Positions 45,817 to 54,692 of a stretch of DNA of 64,000 nt are shown here, piece by piece. Origin of the DNA: DATKDP01 sp035546335. Lineage in GTDB: Bacteria; Acidobacteriota; Thermoanaerobaculia; Gp7-AA8. Every line of letters starts with the position of its first letter. Within the stretch, counting starts at the first letter, position 1. Both the position numbers and the translations under genes were made by a program. Under the pieces are notes generated by a model. That model saw only the letters and a program-made list of their open reading frames with translations. It was not told where the DNA came from and did not search any database. The stretch covers positions 62,001 through 126,000 of the forward strand of contig DATKDP010000106.1 in NCBI GenBank assembly GCA_035546335.1, read 5' to 3'.

Positions 45817-48800
45817 TCAGGCCTCGACTTCCGCGGCCACTCTCGGTCGTGAGGACTTTCGCCAGAGGCGGCGGAGCCAGTCGGCAACCGACTCGACGAG
45901 GCTATCGACGTAGGGGAGGACGAGCAGCGTCAGGAAGGTGGACGAAACGAGTCCTCCCATCACCGTTCTGGCGAGTGGAAAGTAGAAGAGTCCGCCGACG
46001 GCCGAGCCGCCGATGGCCAGCGGGAGAAGGCCGATGATCGTCGTCGACGCGGTCATCAGGATGGCGCGGAGACGGTCGCGGCCCGCCTGAAGGATCGATT
46101 CTTCACGCGACAGACCCGATCGCCGGAGCTGGTTCATGTGGTCGAGCAGCACGATTCCGTTGTTGACGACGATTCCCATGAGGATGAGCAGACCGATCTG
46201 AGCCATCAGATTGAACGGCGTCCTGGTGATGGTCAGCATCCAGATCGCCCCGGGAATGGCGAAGGGGATGGAGAAGAGAATCGCGAAGGGCTGCGCGAGC
46301 GATTCGAAGAGCGAGGCCATGACGATGTAGACGAGCAGAAGTGCTAGCAGAAGATTGAATCCCATCTCCTTGCCCTGCGTGTCCTGCTCGAGCACACGAT
46401 CGTCCCACGACCAGGAGTAACCGGGCGGCATGTCGAAGGCGTCCATGAGCGAGGCGATCTCCGTGCGCGTCTTCTGCCACTCCTTCCCTTCGTAGGTCGC
46501 GCGCACCGAGACGCGAACCTTGCGGTTCTCCCTTCGGATCTCCTCGGCGCGGCGGACGAGATTGAACGTGGCGACGTCGCCGAGAAGGACGTCCTTCCCC
46601 GATTGCGTACGAATCTGCAGTTTCTTCAGATCGTCCAGATTCGTCCGGTCCTCGATGCGAAGTGCCAGCCAGGTCTCCACCTCGTGATCGCCGGCATTGA
46701 ATCGCTGCAGCCGCATTCCGCCGAGAGTGAAGGAGAAAACCTCGGAAAGGTCTCCGGCCGTCAGGCCCAGACGGAGGGCCTTGGGGCGATCGACGGCGAC
46801 CTGGATTTCCTGCCTTCCGGCACCGATTCCGGTATTGATGTCTTCGATGCTGGGGATCGTGTCGAGCCGTCGTTCGGCTTCCGTAGCGAGCTGCTGGAGC
46901 ACGGTCGCGTCCTGTCCGAAGAATCGAACTGCGAAACGCGTGCTGTCGCCTCCCTCTTCGGAGTCTTCGTCGAAGAAGACGCGCACGCCGGGAATGCCCG
47001 GGAGATCCTTCCGGATGGTCTGGCGAAGCTCTTTGACCTGACGATCCGACAAATTGGGATTCGAGAGCGTGATCCAGGTCGCGGCGCGGTTCTCGGTGAA
47101 GAAGCTGTAGAGGCCGTCGACGAGGAATCGCTCCTTGTTGGCGTTGAGAAAGTTCTCGATCTGAATGACCGCCTGTTCGGCTTCCGACTTGTAAGTAAAG
47201 CCGGAAAAATCGTAAGCCAGACGGATTCGCGTGTTCTTGTGAGCCGCGAACGGCGCCATCTCGACCCACTTCATCATGAAGGGAAGCGCCGTCAATCCTC
47301 CCACCAGGAGGATGATCATGAACGTCTTCACTTTGTGATGAATGGTCCACCCGAGTATTCGGACGTATCGCTCTTCGAGCGCGCGCATCAGCCGGTTCGG
47401 TTTCGGAGCACGATGGCGCAGGAAGTGAGCCGACATCAGCGGGATCATCGTCAGAGAGGCGAGGAGGGAACAGATCAGGGCGAGCGAGATGGCGATGCCG
47501 ACTTCACGAAGCCAGATCGTGAGCTCCGTCGTCCCGCCGATGATGAGCGGAAGAAAGACGATCAGCGACGTGATGGTCGAAGCGGTGACGGCCATGCCGA
47601 CCGCGGCCGCGCCGCTCAGCGCCGCCTTCCGGGTGTCGGGCTCCTCCCGCTGGCGTCGATCGATCGATTCGAGAACGACGATGGCGTTGTCGACGAGCAT
47701 TCCGACGCCGAGCATCAGACCCATCATCGAGAGTATGTTGAGGGTCTTGCCGAGAAAATAGAGGACGCCACACGCGGCGATGATCGAGAAGGGAATCGAG
47801 AGGGAGACGATCAGCGTCGCCGTGAAGCGCCGGAGATAGAAGTACAGGATGAGCACGGCGAGGAAGCCTCCGACGAGCCCCGAGGTCGTGAGGCCGCGGA
47901 TTCCGTTGGTGATCTGCTCCGCCTGATCGTCCCAGGTGAAGAGCTTGATTCCCTGCAGCAGCGGATCGGTGGCGATGTCGTCGTTGATCACTTTCATCGC
48001 CGCATGAACGACTTCGACCGTGTTGGCCGTCGATTCCTTGTAGACGTTCAGGGCAACGGCGTAGCGGCCGTCGAGGTGACGTCCGAACTCGATCGGCGGC
48101 TCTTCGTAGCGAATCTCGGCGATTTCGGTCAGCCTGAGTCCGCGCTCGTTGATGACCACATTCCCGAGCGATTCGACCGAGTCGAAGGCGCCGACGGCTC
48201 GGACGGCATAGCGCATTCCCTGATCGTTGACCTGGCCGAGCACGATGTTTCCCGATGCTCCCTGAAGCCTGCCGATCAGCGCTACGACGTCGACGTTGTG
48301 CTCCTTGATCTTGTCGAGCACCAGGTCGATGCTGATCTCGGGGGGGGCGACACCGTTCAGTTCGACGCGAGCGACTCCCGGGACCCGTCGCAGGCGATTG
48401 AGGACGCGCGCCTCGATCAAATCGTAATTCTTCGAAAGATCGACCCCCTCGGCGGCGATTCGCGCCTCGATCACCGGAATGTCGCTGGTATTGAACGAGA
48501 AGATGAAGATCTCCCCGATGCCGTCGGGCAGCGAGGGGCGGATCTGATCCATCTTCTCGCTCACCTGCATTCGGATGATGTCGAGATCTTCCCCCCAGTT
48601 GAAACGCAGCTGGACCCTCGCGCTGTCTGCGGTCGATGTGGACGTCAGTTTCTTGATGCCGGATAGAGTCGACAGCACTTCCTCCACCGGCTTGGTGATC
48701 TCCTTTTCGATCTGAGTGGGATTGGAGTTGGGGTAGGGGATCTCGACGCCGATGAAGGGCGCATCGACTTCCGGTAGGAATGCGAGGGGCATCCGGGAAA

Positions 48801-48885
48801 GCGCGATCCCTCCGACGACCATCACGCAGACGAGGAGCATGACCGTGGTGATCGGCCGATTCACTGCGAGCTTCGGAAGGTTCAT
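45817..48885 (-). CDS. RND-family efflux permease (HAE-1 type), second of a tandem pair
   Basis: Inner-membrane proton-driven pump subunit of 1022 residues, the usual RND length, with twelve helices and two large periplasmic loops. It begins MNLPKLAVNRPITTVMLLVC. The fourth helix holds GVGMLVDNAIVVLESI with a single central Asp (Asp-Asn) where AcrB has Asp-Asp. The porter segments include PEVDAPFIGVEIPYP near the start and GDHEVETWLALRIEDRTNLDDL later. It lies 25 bases after the first RND gene, so both belong to one operon with the MFP; such pairs may form heteromeric trimers like MdtBC. Substrate unknown. Confidence 0.93.
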   Translation of the reverse strand: MNLPKLAVNRPITTVMLLVCVMVVGGIALSRMPLAFLPEVDAPFIGVEIPYPNSNPTQIEKEITKPVEEVLSTLSGIKKLTSTSTADSARVQLRFNWGEDLDIIRMQVSEKMDQIRPSLPDGIGEIFIFSFNTSDIPVIEARIAAEGVDLSKNYDLIEARVLNRLRRVPGVARVELNGVAPPEISIDLVLDKIKEHNVDVVALIGRLQGASGNIVLGQVNDQGMRYAVRAVGAFDSVESLGNVVINERGLRLTEIAEIRYEEPPIEFGRHLDGRYAVALNVYKESTANTVEVVHAAMKVINDDIATDPLLQGIKLFTWDDQAEQITNGIRGLTTSGLVGGFLAVLILYFYLRRFTATLIVSLSIPFSIIAACGVLYFLGKTLNILSMMGLMLGVGMLVDNAIVVLESIDRRQREEPDTRKAALSGAAAVGMAVTASTITSLIVFLPLIIGGTTELTIWLREVGIAISLALICSLLASLTMIPLMSAHFLRHRAPKPNRLMRALEERYVRILGWTIHHKVKTFMIILLVGGLTALPFMMKWVEMAPFAAHKNTRIRLAYDFSGFTYKSEAEQAVIQIENFLNANKERFLVDGLYSFFTENRAATWITLSNPNLSDRQVKELRQTIRKDLPGIPGVRVFFDEDSEEGGDSTRFAVRFFGQDATVLQQLATEAERRLDTIPSIEDINTGIGAGRQEIQVAVDRPKALRLGLTAGDLSEVFSFTLGGMRLQRFNAGDHEVETWLALRIEDRTNLDDLKKLQIRTQSGKDVLLGDVATFNLVRRAEEIRRENRKVRVSVRATYEGKEWQKTRTEIASLMDAFDMPPGYSWSWDDRVLEQDTQGKEMGFNLLLALLLVYIVMASLFESLAQPFAILFSIPFAIPGAIWMLTITRTPFNLMAQIGLLILMGIVVNNGIVLLDHMNQLRRSGLSREESILQAGRDRLRAILMTASTTIIGLLPLAIGGSAVGGLFYFPLARTVMGGLVSSTFLTLLVLPYVDSLVESVADWLRRLWRKSSRPRVAAEVEA

Positions 48886-48910
48886 GATGCGTCACTCCTC
48901 GCCGGAACGC

Positions 48911-51900
48911 TCATCCGGCGGTTCCCGGTTCCGACTGCATTGCAGGAGCGGTCCATGGTTCGGTACTGCCCTCGGGGTGCTCGACGCGACTCGCCGCTTC
49001 GAGATCGGCCGGATATTTTTTGCGGTCCAGCAGCGAATAGACGACCGGAATCACGATCAGCGTCAGCATGGTCGCAACGGTCAGCCCGCCGATCACGGTG
49101 ATGGCCAGCGGCGAGCGCAGCTCGGCTCCTTCTCCCAGTCCGAGAGCCATCGGGAGGAGTCCGAGAATCGTCGTCATGGAGGTCATCAGAATCGGGCGGA
49201 GACGCATCGAGCCGGCGCGCAGGAGCGCTTCGTTCCGCGGCACGCCGCTGCGACGCAGTTGATTGACGGCGTCGATGAGCACGATCGCATTGTTCACGAC
49301 GATTCCGGCGAGCATCACCATTCCGATCATCGCCACGATGCTGATCGAACGTCCGGAGATCGCCAGCGCACCGATCACGCCGATCGCTCCGAGAGGAAGC
49401 GTGAAGATGATGACGAAGGGATGCAGGAACGACTCGAACTGCGACGCCATGACCAGATAGACCAGAAAGATCGCCAGGGCCATGGCCATGAGCAGCGACC
49501 GGATCGAGCGCCGCATCTCTTCTTCCTGACCGCTCAGTGTCGCTGTGACTCCCGCGGGATAGCTCGCCGCGGCGATGATCCCACGCACATCGGCGGCGAC
49601 GGACGCCATGTTCCGCCCCGACAGGTTTCCGGAGATCACGACAGCGCGCTTCTGTCCGATGCGCCGGACCTCGCTCGGACCCTCGGTGAGCAGAACGTCG
49701 GCCACGCTGGCGAGAAAGATCGGCCGGCCTTCGATCTGTCCGATGATCATTTCGTTGACGTCGGTCACCGACGCCGTCCCCACGTCGACCGATCGGACGA
49801 GAATGTCGATCTCCCGATCTCCCTGCGTGAAGCGCGTCGCAACCTCTCCCTGAACCTTGCTCCGAACGGTCTCGGCGACCTGCGAGAGATCGAGGCCGAG
49901 CTGCGCGAGATGCTCTCGACGGAAGCGTACCTGCAGCTCGGGATTTCCGGCATCGGCGGACGACTTGACATCGACCAGGCCGCCGATCTTCTCGATGTCC
50001 GCTTTCAACGAGCGCGACACCTCCCGAATCTCCTCCAGATTGTCGCCGTAGACCTCGACTTCGATCGGTGTCCGGAAGGTGAAGTACGTCGGTCGCTCGA
50101 ACTTGTATCGTGCACTTCCAAACGACTCCAGTTGCGAGCGAACCTCGCCGATCACCTTCTCCTCGTCGGCACTCGATGACCCCGGTTTCATCTGCACCTG
50201 GATCCGAGCGCTGTTCTCTCCCTCCGTTCCCGTATTCGAGAGTGAAAGACCCGCGCTGCCGGCGATCGTCGACCAGCTTCCGACGAGATCTTCGCCCTCG
50301 AGAACGCTCTGCACGTTCTGGATGAATCGATCGGTCGCCTCGAGCGGAGTTCCTTCGGGGAAGTCGACCTGGAAGTGAAACTCCCCCTGGGTGAACGATG
50401 GGATGAGATCGAGTCCGAGACGTGGCGCCGTCAGAAGGGCAACGGCGAACAGGATGGCGACGACTCCGATGACGATGGCGCGGGAACGAAGGCTCCAGTC
50501 GAGCAGGCGCGGATAAAGTGCTGCCAGAGACGAGAGCCCCTTGTCGAATCCGCGGGAGAGAGGCCGGACGGCGAAAGACACTCCGCGCAGGGCGTGCCTG
50601 AGCAGCCATCGAACGAGCCTCACGACGCCAGCGGGAAACGAAACGAAGACCGCCCGTCCGAACCGCCGCATGCGTCCGGCCTCGCCGGCTCCGGGCTCTT
50701 CGTCCGTCGACTCGGACCGGCGACCGGCGAGCGCGGCCATCATCGGAATGAGCGTGAGCGAGACGGCGAGAGAGGCGATGAGGGAGAACGAAACGGTCAG
50801 CGCCTGGTCCTTGAAGAGCTGCGCAGCGATGCCTTCGAGAAATACGACAGGCAGGAAGACGGCGACCGTCGTGAGCGTCGATGCGACGACGGCCATGCCG
50901 ACTTCGGAGGCCCCCGTGTTCGCCGCTTCGATCGAATCCGCTCCCGCTTCGCGTTTCTTGAAGATCGATTCGAGAACGACGATGGCGTTGTCGACGAGCA
51001 TCCCCACGCCGAGTGCCAGTCCTCCCAGCGACATGATGTTGAGCGTCGTGCCGGTCTGGTACATGAGGAAGAACGTCGCAACCACGGAGATCGGGATGGA
51101 GATGCCGACGATCACGGTGCTGCGCACGTGTTTGAGGAAGAAGAGAAGAACGATGATGGCGATTGCACCGCCGAGGAGGGCATTGCTGAGGACTTCGTCG
51201 ACCGAAGCTCGAATGAATCGCGACTGATCGACGCCGGTGACGACTTCGATGCCTTCGGGAAGCTCCTTTTTGACGCGATCGAGCCGTTGCTGGAGAGATC
51301 GCGCGACGGAGACGATGTTCGCGTCCCCCTCTTTGTAGATCGCCAGCTCGGCGGCTTCCTTCCCGCCGAAGCGTGTGATGACCTCGCGCTGCTTGTGGCT
51401 GCGGATGACCTCTGCCACATCGGACATCATGACGTTTCGCCCGTCACGGGTGACGAGCACCGTGTCCATGATGTCCTGGAGATCGACGAACTCGTTCTTC
51501 GAACGGACCAGGTAACGTGCCTCCTTCTCGTAGAGGCTGCCTCCCGCCTGATTCACGTTCTCGCGGCGAAGCTTCTGATTGACGTCTCCGATGGCGAGCC
51601 CCATCAACGACAGCTTCCCTTCGTCGACACGAACCTGAATCTCGTCCTCGAAGCCGCCGTTGACCTTGATCGCGGCGACGCCTTCGGTCGATTCGAGATC
51701 CTTTTTCAGAACCTCTTCAGCGACGTAGCGGAGCTGATAGAGATTGTCGGTGCCGGTGACGTAGAGCCGCACGACCGGATCGTTTGCCGGGTCGAACCGC
51801 AGCAGCACCGGCTTGTCCGACTCGCGAGGCAAGGTCAGCAGATCGAGCTTCTGACGGACGTCGAGGGCCGCGAAATCCATGTCGCGGCCCCAGTCGAACT

Positions 51901-52180
51901 CGAGCGTCACCTGCGACAGCCCGGGACGGGAAACCGAGGTGAGCCGCTTGACTCCGGTGACGATGCCGACCACCTCTTCGACGGGGCGGGTGACGAGCGT
52001 TTCGACCTCGGCGGGTGCGGCTCCGGGGAATCGCGTCTCGACCGTGAGCGAGGGATAGGAGATATCGGGGAGAAGATTGATCGGCAGCCGCTGGAACGAG
52101 ACGATGCCGAACATCACGAGTGCGACCGCGCACATCGAGACCGTGACGCGACGGCGCAGTGAGAAATCGATCAGCTTCAT
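48911..52180 (-). CDS. RND-family efflux permease, first of a tandem pair
   Basis: Pump subunit of 1089 residues. It starts MKLIDFSLRRRVTVSMCAVALVMFG and contains the RND entry segment PDISYPSLTVETRFPGAAPAEVETLVTRPVEE. The helix-4 motif is GVGMLVDNAIVVLESI, as in its partner. A cytoplasmic loop of about 60 residues (SESTDEEPGAGEAGRMRRFG) after the sixth helix makes it longer than its partner. The ATG at 52180 is 24 bases after the MFP stop. No outer-membrane TolC-type channel is in the window, so the third component is elsewhere. Confidence 0.93.
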   Translation of the reverse strand: MKLIDFSLRRRVTVSMCAVALVMFGIVSFQRLPINLLPDISYPSLTVETRFPGAAPAEVETLVTRPVEEVVGIVTGVKRLTSVSRPGLSQVTLEFDWGRDMDFAALDVRQKLDLLTLPRESDKPVLLRFDPANDPVVRLYVTGTDNLYQLRYVAEEVLKKDLESTEGVAAIKVNGGFEDEIQVRVDEGKLSLMGLAIGDVNQKLRRENVNQAGGSLYEKEARYLVRSKNEFVDLQDIMDTVLVTRDGRNVMMSDVAEVIRSHKQREVITRFGGKEAAELAIYKEGDANIVSVARSLQQRLDRVKKELPEGIEVVTGVDQSRFIRASVDEVLSNALLGGAIAIIVLLFFLKHVRSTVIVGISIPISVVATFFLMYQTGTTLNIMSLGGLALGVGMLVDNAIVVLESIFKKREAGADSIEAANTGASEVGMAVVASTLTTVAVFLPVVFLEGIAAQLFKDQALTVSFSLIASLAVSLTLIPMMAALAGRRSESTDEEPGAGEAGRMRRFGRAVFVSFPAGVVRLVRWLLRHALRGVSFAVRPLSRGFDKGLSSLAALYPRLLDWSLRSRAIVIGVVAILFAVALLTAPRLGLDLIPSFTQGEFHFQVDFPEGTPLEATDRFIQNVQSVLEGEDLVGSWSTIAGSAGLSLSNTGTEGENSARIQVQMKPGSSSADEEKVIGEVRSQLESFGSARYKFERPTYFTFRTPIEVEVYGDNLEEIREVSRSLKADIEKIGGLVDVKSSADAGNPELQVRFRREHLAQLGLDLSQVAETVRSKVQGEVATRFTQGDREIDILVRSVDVGTASVTDVNEMIIGQIEGRPIFLASVADVLLTEGPSEVRRIGQKRAVVISGNLSGRNMASVAADVRGIIAAASYPAGVTATLSGQEEEMRRSIRSLLMAMALAIFLVYLVMASQFESFLHPFVIIFTLPLGAIGVIGALAISGRSISIVAMIGMVMLAGIVVNNAIVLIDAVNQLRRSGVPRNEALLRAGSMRLRPILMTSMTTILGLLPMALGLGEGAELRSPLAITVIGGLTVATMLTLIVIPVVYSLLDRKKYPADLEAASRVEHPEGSTEPWTAPAMQSEPGTAG

Positions 52181-52204
52181 GGTTTCTTCTCCCGCAGGCT
52201 CGAA

Positions 52205-53380
52205 TCAGAACTCGAGGATCGCTGCGACCGTCTTCGGCTGTACCTTGATGAGCGAGCCGTCCTTGAGTCCTCCCTGGCCGGCGACGATCACCTGATCGCC
52301 CGCCTGAAGGCCGGAGGTCACTTCGATGAAATCGCCTTCCTCGATTCCGAGCGAGACGGCGCGTCGCTCGGCGACATCTCCCTTGACGATGAATACGTGC
52401 GCGTCACGAAGTTCGCGGATCACCGCCTCACGGGGGAGCAACAGCGCTTTCGGCCTGGTCTCACGAACGACGTCGACGGTGACGAATGCTCCCGGCCGGA
52501 CCCCTGCCGGAGGCTTCACCGCCTCGATGGTCACTTTCACAGTACCGGTGGCGGTATCGACCACGGGACTGATCTGCCGGATTCGTCCGGCAAAGGTCGT
52601 CGCCTCGTCCGCCTTCAGGCGGATCCGCACCTCACGCCCCTGCGTCAATGCGACGACGTCACGCTCGGGCAGATAGATACGGGCGATCAGCGGATCGAAA
52701 TCAGTGATCGTGAAGAGCGGGTCGCCGATTCGGACGTGCTGGCCCTGACTGATCATCCGGTCGGTCACCTTGCCGCCGAACGGCGAACGGATGAGAGTCT
52801 TGCCGAGTCGCCACTGCGCCTCGGCGAGCTCCTGTTCGGCGACGCGCTTTTCCAGGAACGTCTTGTCGTGATCGCTCTGGCTCAGCAGCCCTTTGCCGAG
52901 CATGTCGCTCGCTCGGTTGTGAGCGAGCTGGGCATTCTGATTGCGGACTTTCGCCTTGGTCAGGGCGATCTCGGCGTCGTCACGAGCCAGCGCCGCGACC
53001 GGCTGTCCCTGCGAGACCATGGCGCCTTCCTCGACCATCAGCCGCGCGACTCGTCCCTCGGCCTCGGCGATGATCTTCACCTCGTTTTCGGCGACCAGAT
53101 TCGCGGTCGACGAGATGTAGGAAGAGATCGTTGCGAGGGTGACGGGCTGGACGCTCACCGGCACGGGAGTCTTCTCCTTCTCCTTGCCGGCGTCCTTCCC
53201 CTTCTTCGCTGCGCCGCCGGCTGCCCCGGTAGCGACCGCCGAGGCCGTCTTGTCTTCGGGCTTCTTTTTTTTGGTCGACAGGTAGATTCCTGTCGAAATC
53301 GCAGCAATGAGAGCCAACACCACGAGTGTCGGCACGACATACCGCTGCCGGTCGAAGAAGCTGACCATGTGAGCCTCCAT
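52205..53380 (-). CDS. RND efflux membrane-fusion protein (periplasmic adaptor)
   Basis: Adaptor of 391 residues linking the RND pumps to an outer-membrane channel. An N-terminal anchor helix (VVPTLVVLALIAAISTGIYL) is followed by a Lys/Ala-rich linker, a lipoyl half (IISSAEGRVARLMVEEGAMVSQGQPVA type), a short alpha-hairpin (AEIALTKAKVRNQNAQLAHNRA), the second lipoyl half (IRSPFGGKVTDRMISQGQHVRIGDPLF), a beta-barrel and a membrane-proximal domain. AGGAGG lies six bases before ATG 53380. First gene of the pump operon. The short hairpin suggests direct contact with a TolC-like channel. Confidence 0.93.
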   Translation of the reverse strand: MEAHMVSFFDRQRYVVPTLVVLALIAAISTGIYLSTKKKKPEDKTASAVATGAAGGAAKKGKDAGKEKEKTPVPVSVQPVTLATISSYISSTANLVAENEVKIIAEAEGRVARLMVEEGAMVSQGQPVAALARDDAEIALTKAKVRNQNAQLAHNRASDMLGKGLLSQSDHDKTFLEKRVAEQELAEAQWRLGKTLIRSPFGGKVTDRMISQGQHVRIGDPLFTITDFDPLIARIYLPERDVVALTQGREVRIRLKADEATTFAGRIRQISPVVDTATGTVKVTIEAVKPPAGVRPGAFVTVDVVRETRPKALLLPREAVIRELRDAHVFIVKGDVAERRAVSLGIEEGDFIEVTSGLQAGDQVIVAGQGGLKDGSLIKVQPKTVAAILEF

Positions 53381-53581
53381 ACCAAACCTCCTGCAACAAC
53401 GAGCTGACTGTCGATTCTGCGTGGTTGTACGGGAGATCGGAACGATGGTTTACAAAATCGAAAAATGTTTCGAGCTGCCCCCTGAAGCGCCGGGTCCCGT
53501 TCGGAGAACAACGAACGGCGGCGTTTGTTTCACGGGGCAGGGAATGTGCAGCCGCCCCTGGGGAGAAACGAGGAGGAGACG

Positions 53582-53818
53582 ATGGCACGGTGTGAGGTTT
53601 GTGGCAACGACTACGACAAGGCGTTTCAGGTGATCGCCGCGGGCGAGCAGCATACGTTCGACAGCTTCGAGTGCGCGATCCACCGGATGGCTCCGATCTG
53701 CGAGCACTGCGGCTGCAAGGTGATCGGACACGGCATCGAGTCCGAAGGGCGCTTCTTCTGCTGCGCCGAATGCGCCCGGCAGTCGGGGGTCAAGGGTGCG
53801 CGCGACCGGGTGGATTGA
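53582..53818 (+). CDS. Small cysteine-rich zinc-ribbon (metallothionein-like) protein
   Basis: Cytoplasmic protein of 78 residues with ten Cys and several His: ARCEVCGNDYDKAF, HTFDSFECAIH, ICEHCGCKVIGHG, FFCCAECARQSG. It closely resembles a widespread family annotated as prokaryotic metallothionein or zinc-ribbon protein of unknown role. The two knuckles should bind two metals. ATG 53582 follows GAGGAG. Divergent from the RND operon, which it might sense metal for; that is inference. Confidence 0.85.
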   Translation: MARCEVCGNDYDKAFQVIAAGEQHTFDSFECAIHRMAPICEHCGCKVIGHGIESEGRFFCCAECARQSGVKGARDRVD

Positions 53819-53920
53819 TCAGCGCGGTCGTTCGCGGATGTCGGTGCGCGCCAGCGATGGCGAGGACGCACAACCCCCGACCGAGCGTCCCGATCGCTCA
53901 CCCCGTCGCCCGCCACCAGG

Positions 53921-53940
53921 CCGAAGATCGGAATCTTCGG
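53921..53940. repeat. CCGAAGATCGGAATCTTCGG hairpin repeat
   Basis: Perfect eight-base arms around CGGA, followed by a partial GAGTGGCTGGAC. Same family as 12388-12463. Confidence 0.75.
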
Positions 53941-53972
53941 GCACTCCCAGAGTGGCTGGACGCCGGACCCGC

Positions 53973-54584
53973 TCACTGCCCCCGCGCGATCTCGTAGCCG
54001 TGGTTTTCCCAGGCGGTCATTCCGCCGCGGAGGGTCGCAACATCGGTGAATCCGGCCTGCTTGAGCTTCAGCGCCGCACGGGCGCTCGATTCTTCGGCCG
54101 GTCACGTACAGTACGTGACGATTTTCTTGTCACGCGGAAGTTCGGACATCCGGAACGGCAACTGCGTCTCGGTGATGTCCAGAGCTCCCCTGATGTGCTT
54201 GGTGTAGTACGAAGGTCCTCTCACGTCGATGATCACCACGTTTCCCTGGTCGACATGCCGCTTGAGCTCGTCGGGGTCGATTCGCGGGATCTCTGCGAGT
54301 GCCGTCTCCATCGGCACGAGAGGCGCCGCGGCCTGCTTCTGATTCTGAGTGATGATGATCGGCGACTGCGGGACCTGAGCAGTCGTGGTCGCCGGTTGCC
54401 GGGCAGTGTCGGTTGCAGTTGCGAGCGGTTCAGAGGGCATGACAGGCGGGGGAGGAAGCTGTGTGGCGGTCGGCGGCGTGAGGGGAGTCTGCTCGGTCGC
54501 GACCTGAGATGTCGACTCCGAGCGACAACCCGCGAGGACGATCGCGAGGAGAAGCGATACGAGGGTATGGATCATCAGTCTCAT
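53973..54584 (-). CDS. Candidate selenoprotein: rhodanese-domain lipoprotein with C-x-U active site
   Basis: Read through one TGA, the gene encodes 203 residues: lipoprotein signal (LVSLLLAIVLAGC, Cys20), a Pro/Thr-rich linker (21-90), and a rhodanese domain (98-203). The domain has ELKRHVDQGNVVIIDVRG, YYTKHIRGALDI, then IVTYC(159)-T-TGA(161). After the TGA the same frame continues PAEESSARAALKLKQAGF, TDVATLRGGMTAWENHGYEI, exactly the rest of a rhodanese, to TGA at 53973. Relatives of this subgroup have C-x-C-P-x-E at the site, so TGA replaces a Cys. A SECIS-like hairpin lies 21 bases after it (54070-54086). Sulfur transfer or redox role in the envelope is inferred. Start 54584 follows GGAG. 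Confidence 0.8.
54070..54086 (-). promoter_or_regulatory. Candidate bacterial SECIS element
   Basis: On the minus strand, AGCGCC pairs with GGCGCT around loop CGTGC. The loop begins 21 bases after the TGA at 54102-54104 and has G at its second position followed by T and G. Flanking CCGGCC and GGCCGG (54096-54101 and 54052-54057) can extend the stem. Distance and loop match the bacterial SECIS pattern. Confidence 0.65.
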
Positions 54585-54692
54585 TCAGTCTCCATGTGAA
54601 TCTGAAATCTGCGCAAGTATAGAAGAAAAGTGGAGGATCGGCATCGGCCTGGCGGATGAGGGAAGGAACCGGTCGCTGTATACTTCGCTTCG

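Noticed and set aside
46603..48666. Long plus-strand open frame of 687 codons
   Set aside because: Antisense shadow of the RND permease.
48911..53380. Metal-specific (CusA/CzcA-type) assignment for the RND pumps
   Set aside because: Helix 4 has Asp-Asn as in drug-type members and no Met-pair typical of metal pumps was evident, so substrate is left open.
54102..54584. Rhodanese gene as a truncated 160-residue protein or pseudogene
   Set aside because: The frame after the TGA keeps a perfect rhodanese C-terminus without frameshift, and a SECIS-like hairpin follows.
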